Shown: positions 1 to 4,933 of the stretch, in pieces
How the letters are laid out: each line of letters opens with the position of its first letter
How positions within the stretch are numbered: the stretch's first letter is position 1
From: Methylacidiphilum sp.
GTDB lineage: Bacteria > Verrucomicrobiota > Verrucomicrobiia > CAIQCK01
DNA length: 5,571 nt
Direction: 5' to 3'
Assembly: GCA_020718125.1 (NCBI GenBank)
Contig: DYDC01000190.1
Span: forward strand, 1-5,571
Program-made: the position numbers and the translations under genes
The notes under the pieces: model-generated
Databases searched by the model: none
What the model saw: the letters and a program-made list of their open reading frames with translations, nothing else
What the model was told of the DNA's origin: nothing

Positions 1-624
1 CGCGGCGAGCGCGGCGATGAGGCGGCGCTGGAGGTGGTTGAAGTCGTAGAAGCCGTAGAGGCAGACGGCGCGAAACTCGACACTCGACACGCGGAACTCA
101 AAAGTTGGAACGGCCTTCGCGGCGGCGGTGAGACGGTCGGCCTCGTCCGCGACGGCGTGAGTGGCGAGCTGTTTCTCGTAGGCGGCGTAAAGCGCGGCAA
201 GTTGTTCGAGTTTGGGGCCGAATGGCTTCGCCATTGGAGCAAGCTGTTTGGGCGCGATGCCGGCCTCTTTCAGGTCGCGAATGGTGGCGAGCAGGCTCTG
301 GCGGAAACCGGCGGCGGCTTTGACCGGCGCGAAGTAGCTCTCCTCGGCGACGCCTTTCTCGATGATTTCCGCGGCGATGAGTTCGTCGGCGAAATCCGGC
401 AGCGACTTCACCGCCGGCGTGAGCAATCGGACCAGTTCGTCGAGCGTGACGAAGCGGAGGTTGATCTGGTTGGCAAGCTGACGGCGGAGATGGAGGCGCA
501 GCAGCGTGGTGGGAACGACGACCAGTCGCGGCGCGAGATTCCCCTGCCGATGGCGGACATCATCCAGATGTTCGCGCAGGGCCGCTTCGAGTTCCTGAAA
601 AGCTCCCGTGCGGAGGCTGTGCAC
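1..624 (-). CDS. AddB/RexB-like recombination nuclease, N-terminal part (partial, runs off left edge)
   Basis: The frame is open for 208 codons from a GTG at 624 to the left edge, so the C-terminus is missing. Residues 34-50 (LVVVPTTLLRLHLRRQL) look like the degenerate Walker A strand-loop-helix of inactivated AddB-type helicase domains. A strand and helix follow at 57-68 (RFVTLDELVRLL), and a 'LYGFYDF' motif at 189-195 leads into QRRL, a pattern I associate with these proteins. There is no GxGKT, so this domain would not hydrolyse ATP. Family members are large double-strand-break-processing proteins with a C-terminal PD-(D/E)XK nuclease, which would lie outside this window. The start is fixed by an in-frame TAA at 634-636: the GTG at 624 is the first usable start after it and there is no clear ribosome site. 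Longer overlapping frames on both strands were judged to be shadows, because only this frame gives sensible protein. Another superfamily I helicase-like protein is the main alternative. Confidence 0.75.
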   Translation of the reverse strand, partial: MHSLRTGAFQELEAALREHLDDVRHRQGNLAPRLVVVPTTLLRLHLRRQLANQINLRFVTLDELVRLLTPAVKSLPDFADELIAAEIIEKGVAEESYFAPVKAAAGFRQSLLATIRDLKEAGIAPKQLAPMAKPFGPKLEQLAALYAAYEKQLATHAVADEADRLTAAAKAVPTFEFRVSSVEFRAVCLYGFYDFNHLQRRLIAALAA

Positions 625-630
625 GGCATC

Positions 631-659
631 GAATTACCGCGCCGGGGGCGGCGATGCAA
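631..659 (-). promoter_or_regulatory. Possible leaderless promoter for the AddB-like gene
   Basis: On the minus strand TTGCAT (659-654) and TAATTC (636-631) are 17 bases apart, matching sigma70-type spacing. Transcription would start about seven bases downstream, essentially at the GTG of the AddB-like gene (624). This would explain the missing Shine-Dalgarno sequence. The -10 is imperfect and such matches arise by chance, so this is only a candidate. Confidence 0.3.
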
Positions 660-784
660 AACAAAACCGCGCGCCACGGCGTCGGACGCGGACAGCGGAG
701 CAACGGCCGCGATCATCGCGGCGACGGCGGCGAGGATGAGAATGCTTTCAGGCTCATGATTCGGGTGTCCTGCGAATGGGCCGT

Positions 785-822
785 ATTAAAACGAGAAAGG
801 GAGGCCGATGAGCCGGCCTCCC
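785..822 (-). terminator. Intrinsic terminator of the small secreted-protein gene
   Basis: A perfect 9-bp inverted repeat, GGGAGGCCG (799-807) and CGGCCTCCC (814-822), encloses a 6-base loop. A tenth A-T pair can be added at its base (798/823). Read on the minus strand the stem is followed by TTTCTCGTTTT (798-788). It lies 35 bases after the stop codon of the 858-1208 gene and is correctly oriented for it. It also separates that gene from the AddB-like gene downstream. Confidence 0.85.
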
Positions 823-857
823 TCTCCGTTGTGAACTGTCAACCTGCTTGCGCGGGA

Positions 858-1208
858 TTACTTCCTGGCGCCCTTGGCCTTCGGCGCGGCCGGCGGTCCG
901 ACGCTGACGGCGACCTTCTTGTCGCCATCTTCCTTGAACCGGACCGTGACCTTGTCCCCGGCCTTGAAGTCGTCACACTTCTTCGGCTCGGCCTTGGCGC
1001 CGAACTTGGTCTTGTCGTTGACGACGAACTTTTGCTCGCCACCCTTGGCGTCAATGGCGATGCAATCGCCGCTGATGCTGGCGATCTTGCCCGTGCATTG
1101 ATGCAGTGTCGGCCCCTTGCCCTTCTCGGCGGCGCTGGCGCCCGGCGCCCAGGCCAATACCGCGGCGGTCAACACACTGATAACTGCGGCCTTCCATAAC
1201 GTCTTCAT
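858..1208 (-). CDS. Small secreted protein, DUF5666-like beta domain
   Basis: The product has 116 residues. An N-terminal signal peptide has a basic start (MKTLWK), a hydrophobic core (about residues 7-21) and a probable type I cleavage site after ASA at 24-26, so the mature protein should be periplasmic or extracellular. The mature part (about 38-103) has the rhythm of a small OB/DUF5666-type beta domain: GKIASISGD, then a short strand ending in KFVVNDKTKF, then DFKAGDKVTVRF and a final strand. It ends in an Ala/Pro/Lys tail (104-116). The three cysteines (38, 49, 78) are an odd number; one pair could form a disulphide. AGGAG at 1222-1218, nine bases before the ATG, supports the start. The gene appears to be transcribed alone. 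No enzymatic residues are visible; the domain assignment is by pattern only and the role is unknown. Confidence 0.85.
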   Translation of the reverse strand: MKTLWKAAVISVLTAAVLAWAPGASAAEKGKGPTLHQCTGKIASISGDCIAIDAKGGEQKFVVNDKTKFGAKAEPKKCDDFKAGDKVTVRFKEDGDKKVAVSVGPPAAPKAKGARK

Positions 1209-1217
1209 TCGGTCAGT

Positions 1218-1222
1218 CTCCT
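1218..1222 (-). promoter_or_regulatory. Ribosome binding site of the secreted-protein gene
   Basis: AGGAG on the minus strand lies nine bases upstream of the ATG at 1208. It is one of the best Shine-Dalgarno matches in the window and fixes the start at the signal-peptide methionine. Confidence 0.75.
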
Positions 1223-1263
1223 AACGGTTGTTGGTTGATGTCGGTTCTCGAAACAGCGCGCGG

Positions 1264-1292
1264 CGTATAGCAGGGGGGCTGGATTCACACAA
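1264..1292 (-). promoter_or_regulatory. Extended -10 promoter candidate for the secreted-protein gene
   Basis: On the minus strand a -35-like TTGTGT (1292-1287) and a -10-like TATACG (1269-1264) are separated by 17 bases. The -10 is preceded by TGC, giving an extended -10. The predicted start near 1257 leaves a leader of about 50 bases containing the AGGAG site. This is judged by eye only. Confidence 0.5.
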
Positions 1293-1329
1293 GCGCAAAA
1301 ATTGAAATGGAAAACGTCAGGGAAAAGCC

Positions 1330-1358
1330 TTGCGTGCCACCGGGCGGCTCGCTATGTT
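1330..1358 (+). promoter_or_regulatory. Promoter candidate for the pyrR-pyrB-pyrC operon
   Basis: TTGCGT (1330-1335) and TATGTT (1353-1358) are separated by 17 bases. Transcription would begin near 1365, about ten bases before the PyrR-binding hairpin and about 120 bases before pyrR. That is where the promoter of an attenuated pyr operon should lie. Together with the divergent candidate at 1264-1292, the two promoters would sit back to back about 40 bases apart. Confidence 0.5.
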
Positions 1359-1374
1359 CCGCGCCAACTGAAAC

Positions 1375-1405
1375 CCTTTAATCCGGTCCCGTGAGATCGG
1401 GAAGG
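1375..1405 (+). promoter_or_regulatory. PyrR-binding RNA hairpin (anti-antiterminator)
   Basis: The transcript can form a lower stem CCUU/AAGG (1375-1378 with 1402-1405). An asymmetric internal bulge follows (UAAU on the 5' side, one G on the 3' side), then an upper stem CCGGUC/GAUCGG (1383-1388 with 1395-1400) closing the hexaloop CCGUGA (1389-1394). The known PyrR site has consensus ARUCCNGNGAGGYU with a CNGNGA loop. Here the loop matches fully, and the stem differences (G for A, C for U) keep pairing, which suggests a real structure. PyrR with UMP is expected to bind and stabilise it. Its position directly before a terminator and the pyrR gene agrees. Confidence 0.85.
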
Positions 1406-1448
1406 CGGACATGAACCATCGAGTTGAGATTTTCGACCGTGTCAACCT
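1403..1448 (+). promoter_or_regulatory. Proposed antiterminator of the pyr leader
   Basis: An alternative fold pairs AGG (1403-1405) with CCU (1446-1448), GACAUG (1408-1413) with CGUGUC (1438-1443, one G-U pair) and GUUGA (1423-1427) with UCGAC (1433-1437, one G-U pair) around a GAUUU loop. It uses the lower 3' strand of the PyrR hairpin and nearly the whole 5' arm of the terminator, so it excludes both. This is the topology expected of PyrR attenuators. It was assembled by hand and its stability was not computed. Confidence 0.5.
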
Positions 1449-1478
1449 GGCTGTGCGCCGGGCGGACGCGGTTTTTTT
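1436..1478 (+). terminator. Attenuator terminator in the pyr leader
   Basis: A two-tier hairpin pairs CCGUGUC (1437-1443) with GACGCGG (1465-1471), with one G-U pair, and CCUGGC (1446-1451) with GCCGGG (1457-1462), with one U-G pair. The loop is UGUGC. It is followed at once by seven Ts (1472-1478). It ends six bases before the pyrR ATG, so it acts as a leader terminator for the operon rather than as the end of an upstream gene. Confidence 0.85.
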
Positions 1479-1484
1479 GTGGCT

Positions 1485-2012
1485 ATGAGCGTTTCAAAAG
1501 TAATGGATGAGGTCGCGATCGAGCGCGCGCTGACGCGGATGGCGCACGAGATCGTCGAACGGGCCGGGGACACAAAGGCCGTCGCGTTGCTGGGCGTGCA
1601 GACAGGCGGCGTGGAATTGGGACAACGGCTCGCGGAAAAGCTGAAGGCGATCCTCGGACATCCGGTGCCCTGCGGCGTGCTCGACATCACGATGCATCGT
1701 GACGATATCGCCCTCCGCAAGAAACTGCCCGTGGCCCACAAAAGCCATCTGCCGTTCGACATCAAGGGCAGGCACATCATCCTCGTGGACGACGTGCTGT
1801 TCAGCGGGCGCTCGACCCGCGCGGCAATGGACGAGATCACCGACTTCGGCCGGCCGGCGCGCATCCAACTCGCCGTGCTGGTGGACCGCGGTCATCGCGA
1901 GTTGCCGATCAAGGCGGATTACGTCGGCAAGAATATCCCCACGTCGAAGGAGCAGAAGGTCCGCGTCCGCGTGAAGGAAGTGGATGGCGTGGACGAGGTG
2001 GTCGTGGAGTGA
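1485..2012 (+). CDS. pyrR: PyrR, pyrimidine operon attenuation protein / uracil phosphoribosyltransferase
   Basis: This 175-residue product has the usual PyrR length. The family binds pyr leader RNA when charged with UMP and causes transcription termination; PRPP counteracts this. Many members also convert uracil and PRPP to UMP. The PRPP-binding motif IILVDDVLFSGRS is at residues 98-110. Other family-typical segments are TGGVELGQRL (40-49), LDITMHRDD (66-74) and DRGHRELPIKADYVGKNIPT (134-153). The ATG at 1485 is preferred because it puts the usual short N-terminus before VMDE; a GTG at 1479 lies against the terminator T-run and an ATG at 1503 would trim conserved sequence. No Shine-Dalgarno is seen. 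It is the first gene of the operon, and the leader upstream contains its own RNA target, implying autoregulation. Confidence 0.95.
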   Translation: MSVSKVMDEVAIERALTRMAHEIVERAGDTKAVALLGVQTGGVELGQRLAEKLKAILGHPVPCGVLDITMHRDDIALRKKLPVAHKSHLPFDIKGRHIILVDDVLFSGRSTRAAMDEITDFGRPARIQLAVLVDRGHRELPIKADYVGKNIPTSKEQKVRVRVKEVDGVDEVVVE

Positions 2013-2022
2013 ACCCCAAGGG

Positions 2023-2026
2023 GGAG
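2023..2026 (+). promoter_or_regulatory. Ribosome binding site deciding the pyrB start
   Basis: GGAG, within a run GGGGGAG (2020-2026), lies six bases before the ATG at 2033. It favours this start over the in-frame GTG at 2009, which overlaps the pyrR stop and would add eight residues not typical of the family. Confidence 0.75.
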
Positions 2027-2032
2027 CCGAGC

Positions 2033-2977
2033 ATGAACTGGACGCGCAAAGACCTGATTGCGGCCCGCGATCTCAGCCGCGAGGAGATCGAGCACATCCT
2101 CGACCAGGCGGCGCATTTCGAGGAAGTCGGCGAACGCGAGGTCAAGAAGGTGCCTGCGTTGCGCGGCAAGACGCTGGTGAACCTGTTCATCGAGCCGAGC
2201 ACGCGCACGCGCACGAGCTTCGAGCTGGCGGCACACCGTCTCTCGGCGGACGTCATCAACATCACCGCCACCATCTCCAGCATCACCAAGGGCGAGACCC
2301 TCAAGGACACCGCCAAGAACCTCCAGGCGCTGCACGCCGACATCATCGTCATCCGCCACTCGTCCGCCGGCGCGGCGAGATTCCTTGCGGATCGCCTCGC
2401 CGTCTCGGTCATCAATGCCGGCGATGGCGCGCACGAACATCCGACGCAGGCGCTGCTGGACGCTTATACGATCCGCAAGAAGAAAGGACGGGTCGCCGGG
2501 TTGAACGTGACCATCCTCGGCGACATCCTCTACAGCCGCGTGGCGCGTTCCAACATCCACGTGCTCACCAAGCTCGGCGCGCGCGTGACGCTGGCCGGGC
2601 CGAGCACGCTCGTGCCGCGCGTGTTCGAGGAGATGGGCTGCCGTGTCTGCTACAACGTCGAGGAAGCCATTGCCGACGCGGACGTGATCAACCTGCTCCG
2701 CATCCAGCACGAGCGGCAGCGGCAGACGATGTTCCCCAGCATCGGCGAATACGCCTCCATCTTCGGCCTGACCAAGGAACGTTTCGCGCGCACGAAACCC
2801 GACGCGATGATCATGCACCCCGGCCCGATCAACCGCGGGGTGGAGATTGACAGCGACCTGGCCGACTGCGAGCGCAGCGTGATCCTGCAACAAGTCACGC
2901 ACGGCCTGGCAGTGCGGATGGCAGCGCTCTATTTGTGCGGCAGCGTGCAACCTGCAGCGGAGGCCGGAAAGGCATGA
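2033..2977 (+). CDS. pyrB: Aspartate carbamoyltransferase catalytic subunit
   Basis: This cytoplasmic enzyme of 314 residues condenses carbamoyl phosphate with L-aspartate to N-carbamoyl-L-aspartate, the second step of de novo pyrimidine synthesis. The carbamoyl-phosphate motif STRTRTSFE is at residues 56-64. SITKGET (83-89) carries the lysine (86) corresponding to the catalytic loop that reaches in from the neighbouring subunit. HPTQALLDAY is at 136-145, GDILYSRVARS at 163-173 and MHPGPINRGVE at 261-271. The N-terminal carbamoyl-phosphate domain and C-terminal aspartate domain are both complete, and all key residues are present. The gene starts 20 bases after the pyrR stop and overlaps pyrC by four bases (ATGA). 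No regulatory pyrI-like gene is in the window, so the enzyme probably works as a trimer or with PyrC. Confidence 0.97.
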   Translation: MNWTRKDLIAARDLSREEIEHILDQAAHFEEVGEREVKKVPALRGKTLVNLFIEPSTRTRTSFELAAHRLSADVINITATISSITKGETLKDTAKNLQALHADIIVIRHSSAGAARFLADRLAVSVINAGDGAHEHPTQALLDAYTIRKKKGRVAGLNVTILGDILYSRVARSNIHVLTKLGARVTLAGPSTLVPRVFEEMGCRVCYNVEEAIADADVINLLRIQHERQRQTMFPSIGEYASIFGLTKERFARTKPDAMIMHPGPINRGVEIDSDLADCERSVILQQVTHGLAVRMAALYLCGSVQPAAEAGKA

Positions 2978-4239
2978 ACAACCTGACGATTCGCAACGGG
3001 CGGGTGATTGATCCCGCAAACAATGTGGACGCCGTCCGGGACGTTTACGCCCGCGACGGCAAGATCGCCGCCGAACCCGCGCCCAACGCGACCGTGGTGG
3101 ACGCCACCGGGCTGGTCGTGACGCCGGGGTTGATTGACCTGCACGTCCACCTGCGCGAGCCGGGCCGGACTGACAAGGAGACAATCGAGACCGGCACCAT
3201 GTGCGCGGCGCAAGGCGGCTTCACCAGCGTCGTTGCGATGCCCAACACCTCTCCCCCCGCTGACAACGCCGGCACCATCGCGCTCATCAAGCAGCGCGCC
3301 GCCGCTGTCGGTCACGTCAATGTTTTCCCCACCGGAGCCATCACCAAGAACATCGAAGGCGCCGAGTTGGCCCCCATCGGCTCGCTGAAGCGCGCGGGCG
3401 TGGTCGCGATCACTGACGACGGCCACTGCTGCCAGAACAACGAGTTGATGCGGCGCGCTGCTGAATACGCCAAGATGTTCGAGCTGCCGCTGCTGGACCA
3501 CTGCCAGGACTACAACCTCGTGTCCGATGGCGTGATGCACGAGGGCTACTGGAGCCACCTGCTCGGCCTGAAAGGCTGGCCCAGCGCCGGCGAGGAGGTC
3601 ATTGTCGCGCGGAACATCGTGCTCGCAGAGATGGCCGACTGGCACGTCCACTGCCAGCACCTGAGCGCCGCCGGCAGCGTCCGGCTTGTGCGCGAGGCGA
3701 AACGGCGCGGCGTAAAAATATCGGCCGAGGCGTGCCCGCACCATTTCACGCTGACCGACGAAACCTGCAAGGACTACGACGCGAACTTCAAGATGAACCC
3801 GCCGCTGCGCACCCAGCGGGACATCGAGGCGATTACGGAAGGCCTCGCCGACGGGACGATTGAGATCATCGCGAGCGACCATGCGCCGCACTGCGCCTTT
3901 GAGAAAGAGGTCGAGTTCGACAAGGCGCCCTTCGGCATCCTGGGCCTGGAGACGGAACTGGCGCTGTCGCTGGCCCTGGTCCGAAAGAAACTCCTGACGT
4001 TGCCGCAACTCATCGCCTGCCTCACAACCGGCCCCGCGCGGCTGCTCCGCCTGCCGAAAGGCACGCTGTCAGCCGGCGCGGACGCTGACATCACATTGAT
4101 GGATCCGGGACGCGAATGGGTCTATGACGTGAACCAGACGGCGAGCAAGTCCCGCAACACGCCGTTCCATAACTGGAAACTGAAGGGCAAGGCCGTCATG
4201 ACGGTGGTCGCCGGCCGCATTGCGTGGAAGGACAAGTGA
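2974..4239 (+). CDS. pyrC: Dihydroorotase, class I
   Basis: This 421-residue amidohydrolase cyclises N-carbamoyl-L-aspartate to dihydroorotate, the third pyrimidine step. The metal motif HVHLREPG is at residues 57-64. DDG (148-150) supplies the likely metal-bridging carboxylate of class I enzymes that lack the carboxylated lysine. Candidate metal histidines are in LDHCQD (His176) and HCQH (225-228). NPPLR (274-278) and the catalytic ASDHAPH (Asp301) are present, so it appears to be an active enzyme rather than a non-catalytic PyrC-like (PyrX) subunit. The ATG at 2974 overlaps the pyrB stop as ATGA and is preceded by GGAGG (2959-2963) and GGAAAGG (2966-2972). A longer reading from 2935 would overlap pyrB by 43 bases and adds nothing recognisable. 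Tight coupling to pyrB fits a possible PyrB-PyrC complex, which is inference. Confidence 0.97.
   Translation: MNNLTIRNGRVIDPANNVDAVRDVYARDGKIAAEPAPNATVVDATGLVVTPGLIDLHVHLREPGRTDKETIETGTMCAAQGGFTSVVAMPNTSPPADNAGTIALIKQRAAAVGHVNVFPTGAITKNIEGAELAPIGSLKRAGVVAITDDGHCCQNNELMRRAAEYAKMFELPLLDHCQDYNLVSDGVMHEGYWSHLLGLKGWPSAGEEVIVARNIVLAEMADWHVHCQHLSAAGSVRLVREAKRRGVKISAEACPHHFTLTDETCKDYDANFKMNPPLRTQRDIEAITEGLADGTIEIIASDHAPHCAFEKEVEFDKAPFGILGLETELALSLALVRKKLLTLPQLIACLTTGPARLLRLPKGTLSAGADADITLMDPGREWVYDVNQTASKSRNTPFHNWKLKGKAVMTVVAGRIAWKDK
4228..4232 (+). promoter_or_regulatory. Ribosome binding site deciding the DUF4230 start
   Basis: AAGGA, inside the last codons of pyrC, lies eight bases before the GTG at 4241. 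It supports this GTG over an in-frame TTG at 4220 that would overlap pyrC. Confidence 0.6.
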
Positions 4240-4240
4240 C

Positions 4241-4816
4241 GTGAGGACGCTGCCCGGCTATCTCTGCGCGGCGGCGGTCGGCGCGCTCGGGACGCTGCTC
4301 TGGTTGAAACAGCCCGTGCAGCGCGAGATCAGCAATGATTTCGCCATCACCGAGATCAAGCGCGTCGCGAAGGCGTTTGCGGCGGAGCAGGTGGTGGCGT
4401 TCAACTACAAGCACACGCGGTCGGACGTGGTAAGCACCGCACGGGTCTCGATCTTTGGCAAGGCGCGGGCGTTCGCCGGATTCGATCTGGCGAAGCGCCT
4501 GCGGGTCACGGTGGACCAGGGCAAGCGGCGCGTCTCGGTGGAACTGGCGCAGCCTGAAATCCTGGGCGTGGACGTGTTTGACCAGACCTATCAATACGAG
4601 AAAGACTGGCCGTGGAACCGGTTCTCGGAAGAAGACCGGGACGCCATCGCGCGCGGCCTGCGGCGGGGCGTGCTGCAGGAAGCCGCCGCGGGGCCGCTGT
4701 TCTATGAGGCGCGCGAAAGCATGAAGGGTTTTCTCAATGCGATGTTTGCCGTGTATGGTTACGCGGTCAATGTTGAGTTCGGCGGACCGGAGCCGGCGCC
4801 GCCAACGAAAGGATAA
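4241..4816 (+). CDS. DUF4230 family membrane-anchored protein
   Basis: The product has 191 residues. A hydrophobic segment at about 6-22 lacks a clear cleavage site and probably anchors the protein in the inner membrane, with the rest outside the cytoplasm. The body matches the DUF4230 pattern as I know it: an early strand region (VVAFNYKHT, 51-59), a GKARAFAGFDLAKRLRVTVD stretch (73-92), a VSVELAQPEILGVDVF block (98-113), an acidic FSEEDRD segment, and a C-terminal helical part with the final strand VNVEF. The function of this family is not established. It begins one base after the pyrC stop with a GTG start, so it should be co-transcribed and probably translationally coupled with the pyr genes. 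It is also followed at one base by a short ORF. Nothing in the protein points to pyrimidine chemistry. Confidence 0.8.
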   Translation: MRTLPGYLCAAAVGALGTLLWLKQPVQREISNDFAITEIKRVAKAFAAEQVVAFNYKHTRSDVVSTARVSIFGKARAFAGFDLAKRLRVTVDQGKRRVSVELAQPEILGVDVFDQTYQYEKDWPWNRFSEEDRDAIARGLRRGVLQEAAAGPLFYEARESMKGFLNAMFAVYGYAVNVEFGGPEPAPPTKG

Positions 4817-4817
4817 G

Positions 4818-4907
4818 ATGAAAGCGTTCCCCTCCACCAAGCCGATCGCGGGATTCCTCTTCGATGAATTCAAGCGGTTGATCGAACGGCACAAACGGCG
4901 GAATTGA
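4818..4907 (+). CDS. Possible 29-residue basic microprotein
   Basis: A 30-codon ORF (ATG at 4818, TGA at 4905-4907) begins one base after the stop of the DUF4230 gene. AAGGA (4809-4813) lies four bases before the ATG, a workable though short spacing. The peptide starts MKAFPSTKPIAG, followed by FLFDEFKRLIERHKRRN, which could form an amphipathic, strongly basic helix. There are no cysteines and no signal peptide. Spacing and codon choice match the operon, but an ORF of this length can occur by chance. I do not recognise a family. It could be a real accessory peptide, or a remnant of a longer gene whose end has been lost. Confidence 0.5.
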   Translation: MKAFPSTKPIAGFLFDEFKRLIERHKRRN

Positions 4908-4914
4908 CCCGCCG
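4896..4914 (-). terminator. Weak hairpin between convergent genes
   Basis: CGGCGG (4896-4901) and CCGCCG (4909-4914) form a 6-bp GC stem with a 7-base loop. Read on the minus strand it is followed by TTTGTG. It lies 20 bases after the stop of the minus-strand gene and overlaps the end of the + strand short ORF. The T-run is poor, so at best it is a weak terminator. Confidence 0.35.
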
Positions 4915-4933
4915 CGCCCTCCCGCAGACATCC

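Noticed and set aside
408..716. A 102-codon minus-strand ORF starting with MIAAVAPL
   Set aside because: Below 624 it is in the wrong frame relative to the AddB-like gene and reads as Arg/Ser-rich nonsense. Only its first part looks signal-like, and this is listed as a low-interest observation.
34..759. A 241-codon open frame on the + strand over the AddB-like gene
   Set aside because: Its translation is compositionally odd and matches nothing, while the minus-strand frame in the same interval gives coherent helicase-like sequence. It is a GC-rich antisense shadow.
654..1199. A 181-codon + strand ORF covering the intergenic region and the secreted-protein gene
   Set aside because: It is antisense to a well-supported gene with signal peptide, ribosome site and terminator, and the translation has no family features.
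1209..1484. Possible small gene or additional RNA in the divergent intergenic region
   Set aside because: No ORF with start and ribosome site was found. The sequence is accounted for by two back-to-back promoter candidates and the pyr attenuator.
1919..3184. A 421-codon minus-strand ORF over pyrB
   Set aside because: It is antisense to pyrB, whose motifs are complete. The His/Arg/Asp-rich product is typical of shadow frames in GC-rich genes.
2929..4008. A 359-codon minus-strand ORF over pyrC
   Set aside because: It is antisense to an intact dihydroorotase gene and lacks recognisable domains.
4196..4894. A 232-codon minus-strand ORF opposite the DUF4230 gene
   Set aside because: The + strand frame has a membrane anchor, DUF4230-like blocks and operon spacing. 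The minus product is Arg/His-rich and unstructured.
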